Origin: Deltaproteobacteria bacterium ADurb.Bin207
Lineage (GTDB): Bacteria > Myxococcota_A > Polyangia > Polyangiales > Polyangiaceae
NCBI GenBank assembly: GCA_002070115.1
Contig: MWCO01000003.1
Span: 1-64,000, forward strand
Length of the DNA stretch: 64,000 bases
Reading direction: 5' to 3'
This document shows, in pieces, positions 57,331-64,000 of this stretch. The notes under the pieces were generated by a model. That model ran no database searches and was not told the DNA's origin. It was given only the letters and a program-made list of their open reading frames with translations. A program made the translations under genes and the position numbers. The stretch's first letter is position 1, and each line of letters starts with the position of its first letter.

Positions 57331-57440
57331 CCTTCGTGTCAGCGAGTTTTCCAATCACCCTACCGCGAACGATGGCTCCTGTTTCGTGCTAAGGCACGAG
57401 GCTAGGTCGCCTTGGGTGTAGTGGCGTCATCGCCTGAGTG

Positions 57441-58313
57441 TTACGTGGGGTCGTCGTCAGGCTCGTTCGAGTCGGTCGATTCAGAGGCTTCTGAAGCGGT
57501 GGGCGGAGCAGGCGCTGCGGGAACGGGAGTGGATTCCGGAGGTTTCCGAATGTTATGGTTTTTGCTGAAAAATAGCATGTAGCCGAAGAATAGAACGAAG
57601 GGAACGCTAAGCAGTTGTCCCATCGTGAAGGGGAAAGAAGGATCGAGAACCTGGTATTCCTTGAACCATTCGACGATGAATCGAGTGATGAAATACAGGG
57701 TCAAAATCAGGTAGAATAGGGCACCGTTTCGAAGACGGTTGCGATATTTGTGCTCGAGGAAAAGGGTAAGCGCCAGCAGGGCAACGCCAATGGCGGCTTC
57801 ATACAATTGTGATGGATGGCGCGGCTCGGTGAATCCTCGTCGAACGAATACAACGCCCCATGGAACGTCGGTGACGCGGCCGTAGATTTCGGAGTTGAAG
57901 AAGTTGCCGATTCGAACCGCGGGAATCACGAACACGGCTCCGGTGAGCACGACATCGAGGTATTGGTGGAAGTCGAGTTTGTGTTTTCGAGTAAACAAGT
58001 ACGTGGCGAGGATGGCACCGAGCCCGCCGCCATGACTGGCGAGTCCAAGTCCAACCTCGAAGATTCGACGAGGGTTATCGATGAACGAACGCGGTTCATA
58101 AAATAAAAGGTGAACGAAATGGGCGCCCAGAAGCATTCCGACGGGTACCCACAGCGTAAGGGAGTTGGCATGGTCTTTGGGTAAGCCTCGTCGTTGCAGC
58201 GCCCGTGACATCTCCGTGGCGCCGATGAGCAGGCCTGCCATGAAAGCGACTCCGTACCAGCGGATTTGAAAGAAACCGAGGTCAAGAGCGACTGGGTTGA
58301 AGTTCCATTCCAT
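57441..58313 (-). CDS. lgt: Prolipoprotein diacylglyceryl transferase
   Basis: A 290-residue inner-membrane enzyme that transfers diacylglycerol from phosphatidylglycerol to the lipobox Cys of prolipoproteins. It has seven-helix topology, SHGGGLGAILATYLF near residue 95 and RIGNFFNSEIYGRVTDVPWG near 137, the signature region with the catalytic Arg. RHPSQLYEA also matches. The C-terminus is an unusually long Pro/Glu/Asp tail of about 40 residues. Many lipoproteins in the window depend on this enzyme. Confidence 0.96.
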   Translation of the reverse strand: MEWNFNPVALDLGFFQIRWYGVAFMAGLLIGATEMSRALQRRGLPKDHANSLTLWVPVGMLLGAHFVHLLFYEPRSFIDNPRRIFEVGLGLASHGGGLGAILATYLFTRKHKLDFHQYLDVVLTGAVFVIPAVRIGNFFNSEIYGRVTDVPWGVVFVRRGFTEPRHPSQLYEAAIGVALLALTLFLEHKYRNRLRNGALFYLILTLYFITRFIVEWFKEYQVLDPSFPFTMGQLLSVPFVLFFGYMLFFSKNHNIRKPPESTPVPAAPAPPTASEASESTDSNEPDDDPT

Positions 58314-58739
58314 GGATACGTGGATCCTTCATTTCGGAAATCGGAATTGAGACGGTGGGGAATAGAACATGAGGGCGGGATAGTCGATTCCGAACCGCTT
58401 CATTCGCCGACAGCACGGAATGACGACCGGAAATGGCGGGTCGGCATTTCTTACTCGTCGACAGGTTATCAGCGTTTGACATGGACACTGGCTCGATCCG
58501 ACGGATCGGAGCGTAGGGTTCGTAGATCGCGTGCTGCCCATGGTCAAGCGCGGGGCTGATTTCGATAAGGTTGCGGAAGAGTGATGCGGGCGGTGAGTCT
58601 GAACATTTTGGGGAGGGGGAGCGACGGATCGGGCGAGATGTTTCGTTCGATCCTTTGATGCGCCACTCGGCCATGCCCGAAAGCTACGAAGGCGGGTTTG
58701 GTGGCAGTATTACAAAGACAACGAGAAAAGAGGCCAAGG
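58314..58739. other. Divergent gap between lgt and the EF-hand gene
   Basis: A 426-base gap. It contains TTGACA (58476-58481) with no -10 at the right spacing, and a 15-base inverted repeat CGATCCG-A-CGGATCG (58494-58508) that may be an operator. A minus-strand frame here is not protein-like. The EF-hand gene has AAGAGGCCAAGG before its start. Confidence 0.45.
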
Positions 58740-59627
58740 ATGGATCGAATTCGAGTGGTTGGTTGGGCGATGGGGTTTGGGATGGGATTGGTCATGTTGG
58801 CTTGCAACGGGGGGCCGCAGGATGTCGAGAACGTTTCGCAGGCGGCGGAGCCGTTGGGGTCGGAAATGAAACCGGAATTGCGCAAGGCTCCAGGCAGACC
58901 AGGGGTGTATGGGCTTGCGCTGGAAGCCGATAAAAATGGTGATGGGAAGGTGACGGAAGCTGAGTTCCTAGGGGCAGTCGAAAATAGGTTTCAGAACCTC
59001 GACAGTGATGGGGACGGTTTTTTGGAGGGGACGGAGTGTTTGGGACGCATGCAGGATATGCCGGGCTCTTCTCGAGGGATGAGGCGAGGGATGCCGATGA
59101 TGCGTCGAATGGATAAGGATGGGGACGGCAAGATATCGAAATCGGAGTATGTGCAAGGGCATAAGGAGTTGTTTGAAACGATGGCGGAAGGGTCGGGAGT
59201 CTTGTCGATTGACAAGATATGGCAAGAGGGCAACGGCAGGGCAGGGTTTGGACATGGGATGGGACCGAGGATGCGGGGACGAGATCGATTTGGGCAGTTG
59301 GACACCAATGGGGATGACAAGGTGACCAAGGCGGAGGCGGAGGCTGGTCATGCCTTACGTTTTCAACAGATGGATAAGAATCAGGATGGTGTGATCGATG
59401 CGGATGAGATGAAAGCGTATCGAGAAGCAAAAATGCCCGGATTTGGACGTCATACTGGGCGTTGGACGAGGATGGACACGGATGGAGATGGAAAGGTGAC
59501 GAAAGCGGAATTCGACCGCTGGCATACTGAGATGTTTCAACGATGGGATGAGAATGGGGATGGGGAAGTGAGTCTCGAGGAGTTTGGGGCGCATCGACCG
59601 ATGGCAGGACCGGGGCGTGCGCGTTGA
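58740..59627 (+). CDS. EF-hand lipoprotein with seven calcium-binding loops
   Basis: A 295-residue exported protein from ATG 58740; a GTG at 58698 is less likely. The lipobox is LVMLACNGG. The mature part has seven EF-hand loops of the D-x-D/N-x-D-G type (DKNGDGKVTEAEF, DSDGDGFLEG, DKDGDGKISKSEY, DTNGDDKVTKAEA, DKNQDGVIDADEM, DTDGDGKVTKAEF, DENGDGEVSLEEF). It should bind calcium or other divalent metal outside the membrane. It sits just before an ECF sigma operon, so it may be its target or a metal buffer. Confidence 0.9.
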   Translation: MDRIRVVGWAMGFGMGLVMLACNGGPQDVENVSQAAEPLGSEMKPELRKAPGRPGVYGLALEADKNGDGKVTEAEFLGAVENRFQNLDSDGDGFLEGTECLGRMQDMPGSSRGMRRGMPMMRRMDKDGDGKISKSEYVQGHKELFETMAEGSGVLSIDKIWQEGNGRAGFGHGMGPRMRGRDRFGQLDTNGDDKVTKAEAEAGHALRFQQMDKNQDGVIDADEMKAYREAKMPGFGRHTGRWTRMDTDGDGKVTKAEFDRWHTEMFQRWDENGDGEVSLEEFGAHRPMAGPGRAR

Positions 59628-59683
59628 CACCGAGGGCGCTGTGTCGGACGGTCTGTTGATTGGCTCCTTACTGAACTGTAGGC

Positions 59684-60280
59684 ATGGATCCTCATTCCCA
59701 CGAGAAGAACTACCCAACGCAAGCGCCAGAAGATGTGGAGTTGGTGCGTCGGGTAGCCGCTGGGGACCGGATAGCGGGCGAAGTATTGGTGGAGCGCCAT
59801 TTGCGGCTGATTGTAGGTTTTGCGTTTCGGTTGCTCGGGGACATGGCGGAAGCGGAGGATGTTGCGCAGGAGACTTTTCTTCGGCTTTGGAAGCATGCCG
59901 ATCGATGGGAACCCAGGGCCAAGCTATCGACGTGGTTACATCATGTGGCGCGCAATCTATGTATCGATCGGCTTCGTTTGCGGCGTGGGAGAGAAGGCGA
60001 AGTGATGGAGTTGCCGGACTTGCGTCCAGGAGTGGTCACGCTGCTGGAGAGTCGACAGCGAGACGACGCGGTGCAGCGAGCGTTGTTGCAATTGGCCGAG
60101 CGTCAACGCAGTGCGATTGTGCTGGTGTATTACCAGGGGTTGAGCAATCGAGAAGCCGCGCAAGTGCTAGGCGTCGAGGTAGATGCTCTCGAATCGTTGT
60201 TGGCGCGAGGGCGTCGCACTTTGCGCAAGCTACTGATGGGGGTTGAGGGCGAGACGGCGAAGAGGGAGATTGTGTCATGA
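59684..60280 (+). CDS. ECF-type RNA polymerase sigma factor
   Basis: A 198-residue extracytoplasmic-function sigma factor. Sigma-2 (DRIAGEVLVERHLRLIVGFAFRLLG, with DMAEAEDVAQETFLRLW) and sigma-4 (IVLVYYQGLSNREAAQVLGVEVDALESLLARGRRTLR) domains are complete, with the usual charged linker. The stop overlaps the next gene by four bases. It is likely controlled by that gene's product and acts on this locus and unlinked genes. Confidence 0.95.
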   Translation: MDPHSHEKNYPTQAPEDVELVRRVAAGDRIAGEVLVERHLRLIVGFAFRLLGDMAEAEDVAQETFLRLWKHADRWEPRAKLSTWLHHVARNLCIDRLRLRRGREGEVMELPDLRPGVVTLLESRQRDDAVQRALLQLAERQRSAIVLVYYQGLSNREAAQVLGVEVDALESLLARGRRTLRKLLMGVEGETAKREIVS

Positions 60281-60753
60281 AGCGCGAACGGGCTCAAACA
60301 AAGCAGGTCAAGCTCGATCGGTTTGCGGAATTGGTGGAAGCCTACGGTGCAAATCCGAAGCGCTGGCCCGAAGACGAGCGAGACGCGGCGCTCATGTGGT
60401 TGGAGAGCAGTGAAGACGCGCGGCGCTTGGTGGAGGAAGCGAATCATCTCGATCGATGGTTGGAGTCGGCGGGTAGCATTACGCCTTCTCCCGCGTTGAA
60501 AGGGCGGATCATGGCGCAGATGCCGAGGGTATCGGAGGTGCCATTGTCGCCTTGGATGCGTTGGGTTGAGCGTATTTGGCCGTTTGGGCCGACGTGGCAG
60601 CCTGTGGCGGCCTTGGTGGCAGCAGCGATGCTTGGGGTGACGTTTGGTGTTGTGATGCCGGAGTCGGACGAATCGTCTTCAGGGGAGATGGTGGTTGCGG
60701 AGGTGCTTCTGGACATGGGTGATCTGGCAGATGATTGGAACGAGGGACCATGA
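60277..60753 (+). CDS. Probable anti-sigma factor
   Basis: A 158-residue membrane protein. A cytosolic helical part (residues 1-85, RFAELVEAYGANPKRWPEDER then helices) is followed by one membrane helix at about 107-127 (PVAALVAAAMLGVTFGVVM) and a short external acidic tail. This size and layout fit anti-sigma factors that hold ECF sigma factors. It is translationally coupled on both sides (ATGA). The identity rests on context more than on a clear motif. Confidence 0.75.
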   Translation: MKRERAQTKQVKLDRFAELVEAYGANPKRWPEDERDAALMWLESSEDARRLVEEANHLDRWLESAGSITPSPALKGRIMAQMPRVSEVPLSPWMRWVERIWPFGPTWQPVAALVAAAMLGVTFGVVMPESDESSSGEMVVAEVLLDMGDLADDWNEGP

Positions 60754-61280
60754 ACATGCGCAATGCCAAGACTTGGGCGGTGATCGCGGTATTGTCATTG
60801 GCCGCAAATCTGTTTCTTGGTGGGCTGCTGGTGGGGCGGAGCTTTCGTTCTGACAAACCGCTTCCACCGCCTTCGGTCATCGGTCCCATCGCTTTGCTTC
60901 GTTCTTCGCAGGATTTGGATCCTGCTGCCAGGCAGATCGTTGAAAACGCGCGCGAGAAGCATCGCGAGGAGATTCATCGGTCAATGATGAGCGCCAGCCG
61001 TTCGCGTCGTGCAGCCATCGAGGCTGTTTGTGCCAAGGATTTCGACGAAGCCAAAGCGCGAGAGGCATTCCGGGCGTATCGCGATCAGACCGTGGGGGCT
61101 CATGATGTGATGCATGAGTCGTTGATTGATGCGGCGAAGCAGATGACAGCGGAACAGCGGATGGTGCTTCGAGAGGTATTGATGCGAAGCGGAGGTCGGG
61201 GAGGGTGGAAAGGAAGGGGGCGCGGTGTGGGAGCAGGCTTTCGAAAGCAAGTCCCTCAGGAGGCTTTGGAGGAACCGTAG
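60750..61280 (+). CDS. Periplasmic sensor, CnrX/Spy-like (Metal_resist)
   Basis: A 176-residue membrane-anchored periplasmic protein from ATG 60750. One N-terminal helix (TWAVIAVLSLAANLFLGGLLVG), then a helical domain with long amphipathic helices (AREKHREEIHRSMMSASRSRRAAIEAV; QMTAEQRMVLREVLMR). This matches the heavy-metal-resistance/CnrX/Spy-like fold, including His and Met residues that could bind metal. It ends in a Gly/Arg-rich tail. With the sigma and anti-sigma genes it forms a CnrYXH-type signalling cassette. Confidence 0.82.
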   Translation: MNMRNAKTWAVIAVLSLAANLFLGGLLVGRSFRSDKPLPPPSVIGPIALLRSSQDLDPAARQIVENAREKHREEIHRSMMSASRSRRAAIEAVCAKDFDEAKAREAFRAYRDQTVGAHDVMHESLIDAAKQMTAEQRMVLREVLMRSGGRGGWKGRGRGVGAGFRKQVPQEALEEP

Positions 61281-61284
61281 GGGA

Positions 61285-62598
61285 TCAGCCGTAGTATTCG
61301 TTGCCGAGGTGGGTGACGAGGTCTTCTCCCATCATCCATCGCATGGTGTTTTTCAGTTTTTTCGCTTGGATGAATAGATCATGTTCGGGATAGAGGCCGG
61401 GGGCTGTCATGGGGCTCTTGAAGTAGAAGCTGAGCCATTCTTGAATGCCGGTGAAGCCTGCACGTTGCCCGAGATCCATGAGCAACGCTAGATCCAGTAC
61501 GATGGGTGCCGCGAGGATCGAATCTCGACACAAGAAGTTGACCTTGATCTGCATGGGATAACCGAGCCATCCGAAGATATCGAGGTTGTCCCATCCTTCT
61601 TTCGAATCTCCGCGCGGTGGGTAGTACTCGATGCGAACCTTGTGGTGAATGTTGCCATAAAGTTCTGGGTAGACCGACGGCTGAAGAATCGTGTCGAGCA
61701 CTCCGAGTTTCGAAACCTCTTTGGTATGAAATGACCCTGGATCGTCGAGGACTTCTCCATCGCGATTGCCCAAAATATTGGTGGAGAACCAGCCATCGAG
61801 ACCGAGCATGCGGGCTTTGAGTCCGGGGGCAAGGATGGTTTTCATGAGGGTTTGACCGGTTTTGAAGTCTTTTCCCGCAATGGAGACAGCCATATCTCGG
61901 GCGAGTAGTGTCATGGCGGGGATATCGACGGTCAGGTTGGGGGCACCGTTGGCGAAGGGGACATGTTCTTTGAGACAGGCCCACGCGTACATCATGGAAT
62001 TGGAGATCGCGGGGTCATTTTCTCGCAAAGCTTTTTCGAAGGCCTCGATGGAAGCGTGTGCGGGGCTAGGGTCGACGAGCACCTCGGTGCTTCCGCACCA
62101 AATGGCAACGAGACGGTCGCATCCGTTATTTTTTTTGAATGAACGAATGTCCTCGCGGAGTTGTTCCACCATATCCGCTTTGGTTTTCCCTTGTTTGATG
62201 TGGGTTCCATGCAGGCGTTTGACGTATTCGGGATAGAAAACGCCGGGCATGGCTTTGACTTGTTCAAGTTCTTCTTTGACGGGGTCGATATGTCGACGTT
62301 CGAGGACTTGCGCGTTGAGGGCGGATTCATAAGCGTTGTCGGGAAAGATGTCCCAACCACCGAAAACGAGTTGGTCCAAGGTTGCGATGGGCAAGAAATC
62401 TTTGAGAAGGGGCACTCGATTGTCGGTTCGTTTTCCGAGGCGGATGGTTCCCAGTTGCGTCAACGAACCTATGGGTTTTGCGAGGCCTTTTCGTGCGAGC
62501 AAGCATCCGGCCACGAACGTTGTGGCGACGGCTCCAAGGCCTGGAAGGAGAACGCCAAGTTTGCCATTGGGGGGTGTAATGACTGAAGGTTTCTTCAC
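61285..62598 (-). CDS. ino1: Inositol-3-phosphate synthase
   Basis: About 437 residues from a GTG at 62598 with GAGG five bases upstream; the longer TTG frame from 62673 adds 25 residues that do not look conserved. The Rossmann NAD site is GVLLPGLGAVATT. Family blocks include GWDIFPDNAYESA, AIWCGSTEVLVDP, TLMKTILAPGLKARMLGLDGW (catalytic region) and LDLALLMDLGQRAG. It converts glucose-6-phosphate to myo-inositol-3-phosphate. It is divergent from the phosphatidyltransferase gene, which fits a shared inositol-lipid role. Confidence 0.93.
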   Translation of the reverse strand: MKKPSVITPPNGKLGVLLPGLGAVATTFVAGCLLARKGLAKPIGSLTQLGTIRLGKRTDNRVPLLKDFLPIATLDQLVFGGWDIFPDNAYESALNAQVLERRHIDPVKEELEQVKAMPGVFYPEYVKRLHGTHIKQGKTKADMVEQLREDIRSFKKNNGCDRLVAIWCGSTEVLVDPSPAHASIEAFEKALRENDPAISNSMMYAWACLKEHVPFANGAPNLTVDIPAMTLLARDMAVSIAGKDFKTGQTLMKTILAPGLKARMLGLDGWFSTNILGNRDGEVLDDPGSFHTKEVSKLGVLDTILQPSVYPELYGNIHHKVRIEYYPPRGDSKEGWDNLDIFGWLGYPMQIKVNFLCRDSILAAPIVLDLALLMDLGQRAGFTGIQEWLSFYFKSPMTAPGLYPEHDLFIQAKKLKNTMRWMMGEDLVTHLGNEYYG

Positions 62599-62818
62599 GG
62601 TAACCTCAACGCGATTCGATCGATTTGGTACAAGGATGAGTCTTTCATCCGTGTCGGTGGCGGCTCGTGGCAAATATGGTGCCGTTGGTATTCGTGGGTG
62701 CGACGCCGACGAGCGGAGGCTGGAGCCTACGCCTGGTTGTTCCGTTTGTGGAGGGCTGTCTTACTTTGGGTGTGGATTCGTTCCTGCGGCATGGAGATTG
62801 TCATTCCTCCCTTGGCGT

Positions 62819-62850
62819 GCTGGCGCGAAACGTGTAAGCCGCGCGCCAGC
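62819..62850 (+). other. Hairpin abutting the start codon of the phosphatidyltransferase gene
   Basis: GCTGGCGCG (62819-62827) pairs perfectly with CGCGCCAGC (62842-62850), nine pairs with a 14-base loop. The stem ends one base before the ATG at 62851, and no Shine-Dalgarno is free. This may limit or regulate translation, or indicate that the true start is elsewhere. Confidence 0.55.
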
Positions 62851-63804
62851 ATGAGCATACTCGATGGCTACAAAGCGTCGCTCAAGCCTTTGGAAGTCGA
62901 AGAGCCGATCGATGTGTACGTGCATCGACCGCTTGGGTACTTGGTTGCCTTATTGACGTTTCGAACACCGATTTCACCGGACTTGATCACTCTGGCGTCG
63001 ATCGTGGCCGGGATCGGCGCAGGGGTGTGTATTGTATGGCGTTTTCCGTATCACCTGCCGGTGGCGGGGGCGTTGGTGTTTTTGTCCGCGGTGCTCGATT
63101 GTGCGGATGGGCAACTGGCCCGCATGCGAAAAACATCGTCGGCATTCGGAAGGATGATCGATGGAGTGGCGGATTCGATCGTGATGCTGTCGGTGGTTCC
63201 CGCGGCGTTGGTTCAGGTGTGGCGGTTGTACGACAACGACCCGTGGCTGGCTGGCACAGTGGTCGGAATTAGCATCTTTGCGGTGGTGACGAGTTCGTTT
63301 CATACGGGCATGTATGATCACTATAAAAACGTATACTTACATCTGGCCCATCCGTCTTACAGGGATGGTGAGGATTACGAGACGGCGCGGGAGCGGTGGG
63401 AAAAGGGAGCCTCGGGGCAGCCGTTCTGGAAGCGGCTATCGTGGCAAGTGTATTTTTTTTACATCAAGAGCCAGGCGGGTTACGTGGCCGGGTTCGATCC
63501 CTACACGAGTGCAAGGTTCGCACTATTTCCCGCGTATGATCCGCAACGAGCAGCCGTATATCGAGAACAAAACCTTCGCGTGCTGCGGGTTTGGCGAAGC
63601 CTATTTGGATTTGGCTCGTTGGTGTTCGGAACCGCGATGTTCGTGGCGTTGGGAAGGCCAGACGTGTATTTGTTGTACCGTCTGTTGATTCTCAATGGCA
63701 TTTTCTATCTCTATTTGCGCCCCGCGCAACGTCGAGCGTCACGCCAGGCGTTCGAGCAAATGGGATTGCGGATGCCGGATCAGAAATGGAGTGACGGGAC
63801 GTGA
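62851..63804 (+). CDS. CDP-alcohol phosphatidyltransferase, probable inositol-lipid synthase
   Basis: A 317-residue membrane enzyme. The CDP-alcohol motif DGxxARxxxxxxxxGxxxDxxxD is perfect, spanning DCADGQLARMRK and SAFGRMIDGVADS (residues about 85-110). Helices flank it (LVALLTFRTPISPDLITLAS and following). Next to inositol-phosphate synthase and a nucleotidyltransferase, it probably joins CDP-inositol or a CDP-lipid to make an inositol phospholipid or di-inositol phosphate. The start ATG 62851 is chosen from homologue-like length; upstream residues of the open frame are not conserved-looking. Confidence 0.88.
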   Translation: MSILDGYKASLKPLEVEEPIDVYVHRPLGYLVALLTFRTPISPDLITLASIVAGIGAGVCIVWRFPYHLPVAGALVFLSAVLDCADGQLARMRKTSSAFGRMIDGVADSIVMLSVVPAALVQVWRLYDNDPWLAGTVVGISIFAVVTSSFHTGMYDHYKNVYLHLAHPSYRDGEDYETARERWEKGASGQPFWKRLSWQVYFFYIKSQAGYVAGFDPYTSARFALFPAYDPQRAAVYREQNLRVLRVWRSLFGFGSLVFGTAMFVALGRPDVYLLYRLLILNGIFYLYLRPAQRRASRQAFEQMGLRMPDQKWSDGT

Positions 63805-64000
63805 CGCAGAAACGCGGTTGTGCGCCGGTAGCGGTGGTGTTGGTGGCGGGCATTGGTGAGCGTTTGCATCCGTTGACGTTGCATCGGCCGAAAGCGCTGG
63901 TGCAGGTGGGCGGCGAGTCGATGCTGGCGCGAAGCGTTCGGCTCTTGCTGGCGCATGGCGTGGAGCAAATCGTGTTGGCGACCGGTTTCAAGGAGGATGC
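63801..64000 (+). CDS. Nucleotidyltransferase, partial (inositol-1-phosphate cytidylyltransferase candidate)
   Basis: Only the first 66 or so codons are in the window. GTG 63801 overlaps the upstream stop by four bases (GTGA), showing coupling. VVLVAGIGERLHPLTLHRPKAL is the nucleotide-binding loop of NTP-transferase enzymes that activate sugar or polyol phosphates (GxGxRLxPLTxxxPKAL). With the neighbours, CTP:inositol-1-phosphate cytidylyltransferase is the likely function, but a sugar substrate cannot be excluded from the N-terminus. The gene runs off the right edge. Confidence 0.85.
   Translation, partial: MTQKRGCAPVAVVLVAGIGERLHPLTLHRPKALVQVGGESMLARSVRLLLAHGVEQIVLATGFKED

Noticed and set aside
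57385-57410. Hairpin between atpC and lgt as bidirectional terminator
   Set aside because: The TCGTGC/GCACGA stem is only six pairs and lacks a T-tract on both strands.

Overview
The window is GC-rich, dense in genes and has no mobile element, rRNA, tRNA or CRISPR array that I can see. Three Hanks-type Ser/Thr kinases with periplasmic sensor domains, many lipoproteins with Cys-rich, VWA or beta-propeller ectodomains, a DUF4388-like/DnaJ protein and a folP-cdaA-ybbR order all point to a large-genome delta-proteobacterium, most likely a myxobacterial relative (Myxococcota). The exact taxon cannot be fixed from the sequence alone.

Layout. 0-4.5 kb: a lipoprotein, then the Preiss-Handler NAD pair pncB-nadE. 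4.5-9.9 kb: two Ser/Thr kinases, a small lipoprotein, a DnaJ-type protein and a GNAT acetyltransferase. 10-14.5 kb: two divergent secreted metallophosphoesterases, both with the same six-Cys repeat. 14.9-18.3 kb: a translationally coupled pair of sensor histidine kinases, the second with a degenerate ATP-binding core. 18.4-24.5 kb: a VWA lipoprotein, an acidic unknown protein, a radical SAM enzyme, a beta-propeller lipoprotein and small membrane proteins. 24.6-28.7 kb: a complete CUT1-type sugar ABC importer. 29-36.9 kb: a PAS/degenerate-receiver protein, a TPR-like membrane protein, a secreted endonuclease I, a kinase fused to an FGE/sulfatase-type domain, and two exported unknowns. 36.9-43.3 kb: the minus-strand operon folP-cdaA-ybbR-gloB-HAD and, divergent from it, a 7TM-HD (PgpH-type) phosphodiesterase, so synthesis and probable breakdown of c-di-AMP lie side by side. 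43.4-46.8 kb: a long-chain-type acyl-CoA dehydrogenase, a candidate sigma-54-driven small RNA, two Hsp20 proteins and a small protein. 46.8-53.5 kb: an L,D-transpeptidase, a GT-C glycosyltransferase with a levanase-type C-terminal domain, a DtxR-family regulator with a nearly leaderless promoter, a phosphodiester glycosidase and an AsmA-like protein. 53.6-58.3 kb: a TPR-like and a YbjN-like protein, a separate atpD-atpC pair, and lgt. 58.7-61.3 kb: an EF-hand lipoprotein followed by an ECF sigma factor, a probable anti-sigma factor and a CnrX/Spy-like periplasmic sensor. 61.3-64 kb: inositol-phosphate synthase, a CDP-alcohol phosphatidyltransferase and the start of a sugar/inositol-phosphate nucleotidyltransferase, which together suggest inositol-lipid synthesis through CDP-inositol.

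The main theme is sensing and envelope biology: transmembrane kinases, an ECF switch, c-di-AMP turnover, lipoprotein maturation (lgt) and an inositol-lipid branch. The most novel-looking items are the roughly 100-nt sRNA candidate at about 45.3 kb, the CDP-inositol gene set at the right end, and the kinase pair with a degenerate partner. Strand composition also appears to change near 46 kb, from C-rich to G-rich on the plus strand regardless of gene direction.
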